This document shows positions 4,724 to 5,576 of a stretch of 5,576 nt of DNA, in pieces. Source of the stretch: an uncultured Veillonella sp. (lineage in GTDB: Bacteria > Bacillota > Negativicutes > Veillonellales > Veillonellaceae). The notes beneath the pieces were generated by a model. The model saw only the letters and a list, made by a program, of their open reading frames with translations, did not search any database and was not told where the DNA came from. The stretch spans positions 1 to 5,576 of the forward strand of contig CAKQBP010000099.1 in assembly GCA_934216375.1 (NCBI GenBank). Direction: 5' to 3'. Within the stretch, counting starts at the first letter, position 1, and every line of letters begins with the position of its first letter. The position numbers were made by a program, and so were the translations under genes.

Positions 4724-5576
4724 GTGAATGTATTAACCATTACACAATTAAACAATCTCATAAAACGTACTTTAGATCGTGAATATCTATTAAAGAATGT
4801 ATATGTAAGTGGTACCATTATTAATGCAAAACGTCATAGTAGTGGTCATATGTATTTTTCTTTAAAAGATGAGGAATCTGCTATTGATGTGACAATGTGG
4901 TCTAGTACAGTCATACAAAAGGGACTAGCTAATGCCATTCAAAATGGTTTATTAGTAACTGTAAAAGCATCTGTTAACTTTTACAATAAAATGGGCCGTT
5001 TAAATCTCATTGCATCAGATATGCAGATAGGTGCTAAAAGTCCGTTACAGCTTGAATTTGATGCTCTAAAACGAGAGTTAACTGCTTTGGGGTACTTTGA
5101 TGATAGCCATAAAGTGGGTTTACCCTATATGGCGAGTTGCATTGGTATTATTACATCCCAATCTGGTGCTGTATTACATGATATTCTACATGTTAGTAAA
5201 CAACGCAATCCACTAGTTCAATTTAAATTGTTTTCCGTTCCTGTACAAGGTAGTACCGCAGGCCCAATTATAGCAAAAGGAATTGCTACGGCAGATGCTG
5301 ATCCAGATGTTGATGTCATCATTGTTGGTCGTGGCGGTGGATCTATGGAGGACTTGTGGTGTTTCAATGATAGAGCTGTTGTAGAGGCAATTTATAATGC
5401 TCATACACCGATCATTTCGGCGGTAGGTCATGAAACAGATTACACCTTATGTGATTATGTAGCTGATGCACGCGGGGCTACGCCTAGCCATGCTGCAGAA
5501 ATGGCAGTACTTCCAATTACTACATTACAAGATCAGCTAAAAGAAAAAGAAGCGTATTTACATGAATATATACGCT
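4724..5576 (+). CDS. xseA: Exodeoxyribonuclease VII large subunit (3' end beyond window)
   Basis: The frame from GTG 4724 is open to the window edge (284 complete codons), roughly the first two thirds of a protein usually around 400-450 aa. XseA with several XseB subunits forms exonuclease VII, a metal-independent enzyme that degrades single-stranded DNA to oligonucleotides in repair. Residues 1-100 form the N-terminal OB-fold DNA-binding domain (VYVSGTIINAKRHSSGHMYF at 26-45, SAIDVTMW at 52-59). The catalytic domain shows IGIITSQSGAVLHDIL (140-155), VGRGGGSMEDLWCFND (201-216) and SAVGHETDYTLCDYVADARG (232-251) followed by ATPSHAAE. After that a coiled-coil region begins (QDQLKEKEAYLHEY). It starts two bases after the TsaD-like stop, so it belongs to the same operon. 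In Bacillus xseB follows, but that region is outside the window. Confidence 0.96.
   Translation, partial: MNVLTITQLNNLIKRTLDREYLLKNVYVSGTIINAKRHSSGHMYFSLKDEESAIDVTMWSSTVIQKGLANAIQNGLLVTVKASVNFYNKMGRLNLIASDMQIGAKSPLQLEFDALKRELTALGYFDDSHKVGLPYMASCIGIITSQSGAVLHDILHVSKQRNPLVQFKLFSVPVQGSTAGPIIAKGIATADADPDVDVIIVGRGGGSMEDLWCFNDRAVVEAIYNAHTPIISAVGHETDYTLCDYVADARGATPSHAAEMAVLPITTLQDQLKEKEAYLHEYIR

Noticed and set aside
5213..5431. Minus-strand open frame of 72 codons
   Set aside because: It is antisense to the catalytic core of xseA, where the + strand encodes the GRGGGSMEDLW and VGHETD motifs.
1..5576. CRISPR array, tRNA or rRNA gene, prophage or defence island
   Set aside because: No regularly spaced repeats, cloverleaf-like segments, integrase, transposase or defence-type genes are visible. 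The coding density is taken up by housekeeping genes.

Overview
This window is an ordinary stretch of chromosome from an AT-rich, Firmicutes-type bacterium. All recognisable genes are on the + strand and tightly packed. Gene content and order are those of the efp/nusB/xseA neighbourhood of Bacillus and clostridia. The Bacillus cluster runs yqhT-efp-(spoIIIA operon)-accB-accC-yqhY-nusB-folD-xseA. Here the spoIIIA and acc blocks are absent, the Asp23-type gene is doubled, and a TsaD/Kae1-family paralogue sits where folD would be. Together with the protein sequences this suggests a non-sporulating Negativicutes member. Veillonella is my best guess; that is recall and inference, not a database match.

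Layout: 1-30 is the last codons of an unidentified upstream gene, overlapping by one base an RsuA-type pseudouridine synthase (30-734). A 70-base gap with a plausible extended -10 promoter leads to an M24 Xaa-Pro peptidase (805-1878) and elongation factor P (1894-2451), 15 bases apart. The only sizeable gap, 2452-2586, holds a long imperfect inverted repeat and then a strong intrinsic terminator. After it come two tandem Asp23/Gls24 (DUF322) genes (2587-2967 and 2979-3374), nusB (3364-3768), the TsaD-like gene (3768-4721) and the first 284 codons of xseA (4724 to the window edge). From 2587 onward genes overlap or are separated by at most 11 bases, so this is almost certainly one transcription unit.

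Functional theme: mostly translation and RNA housekeeping (16S rRNA pseudouridylation, rescue of polyproline-stalled ribosomes, rRNA antitermination), peptide turnover, DNA repair (exonuclease VII) and two Asp23-family proteins of poorly defined cell-envelope or fatty-acid-related role. I found no mobile element, CRISPR array, tRNA or rRNA, and no convincing new multi-gene system. The points most worth a second look are the TsaD paralogue with altered motifs, the tandem Asp23 pair, the structured efp 3' region, and the start-codon correction at the first Asp23 gene.
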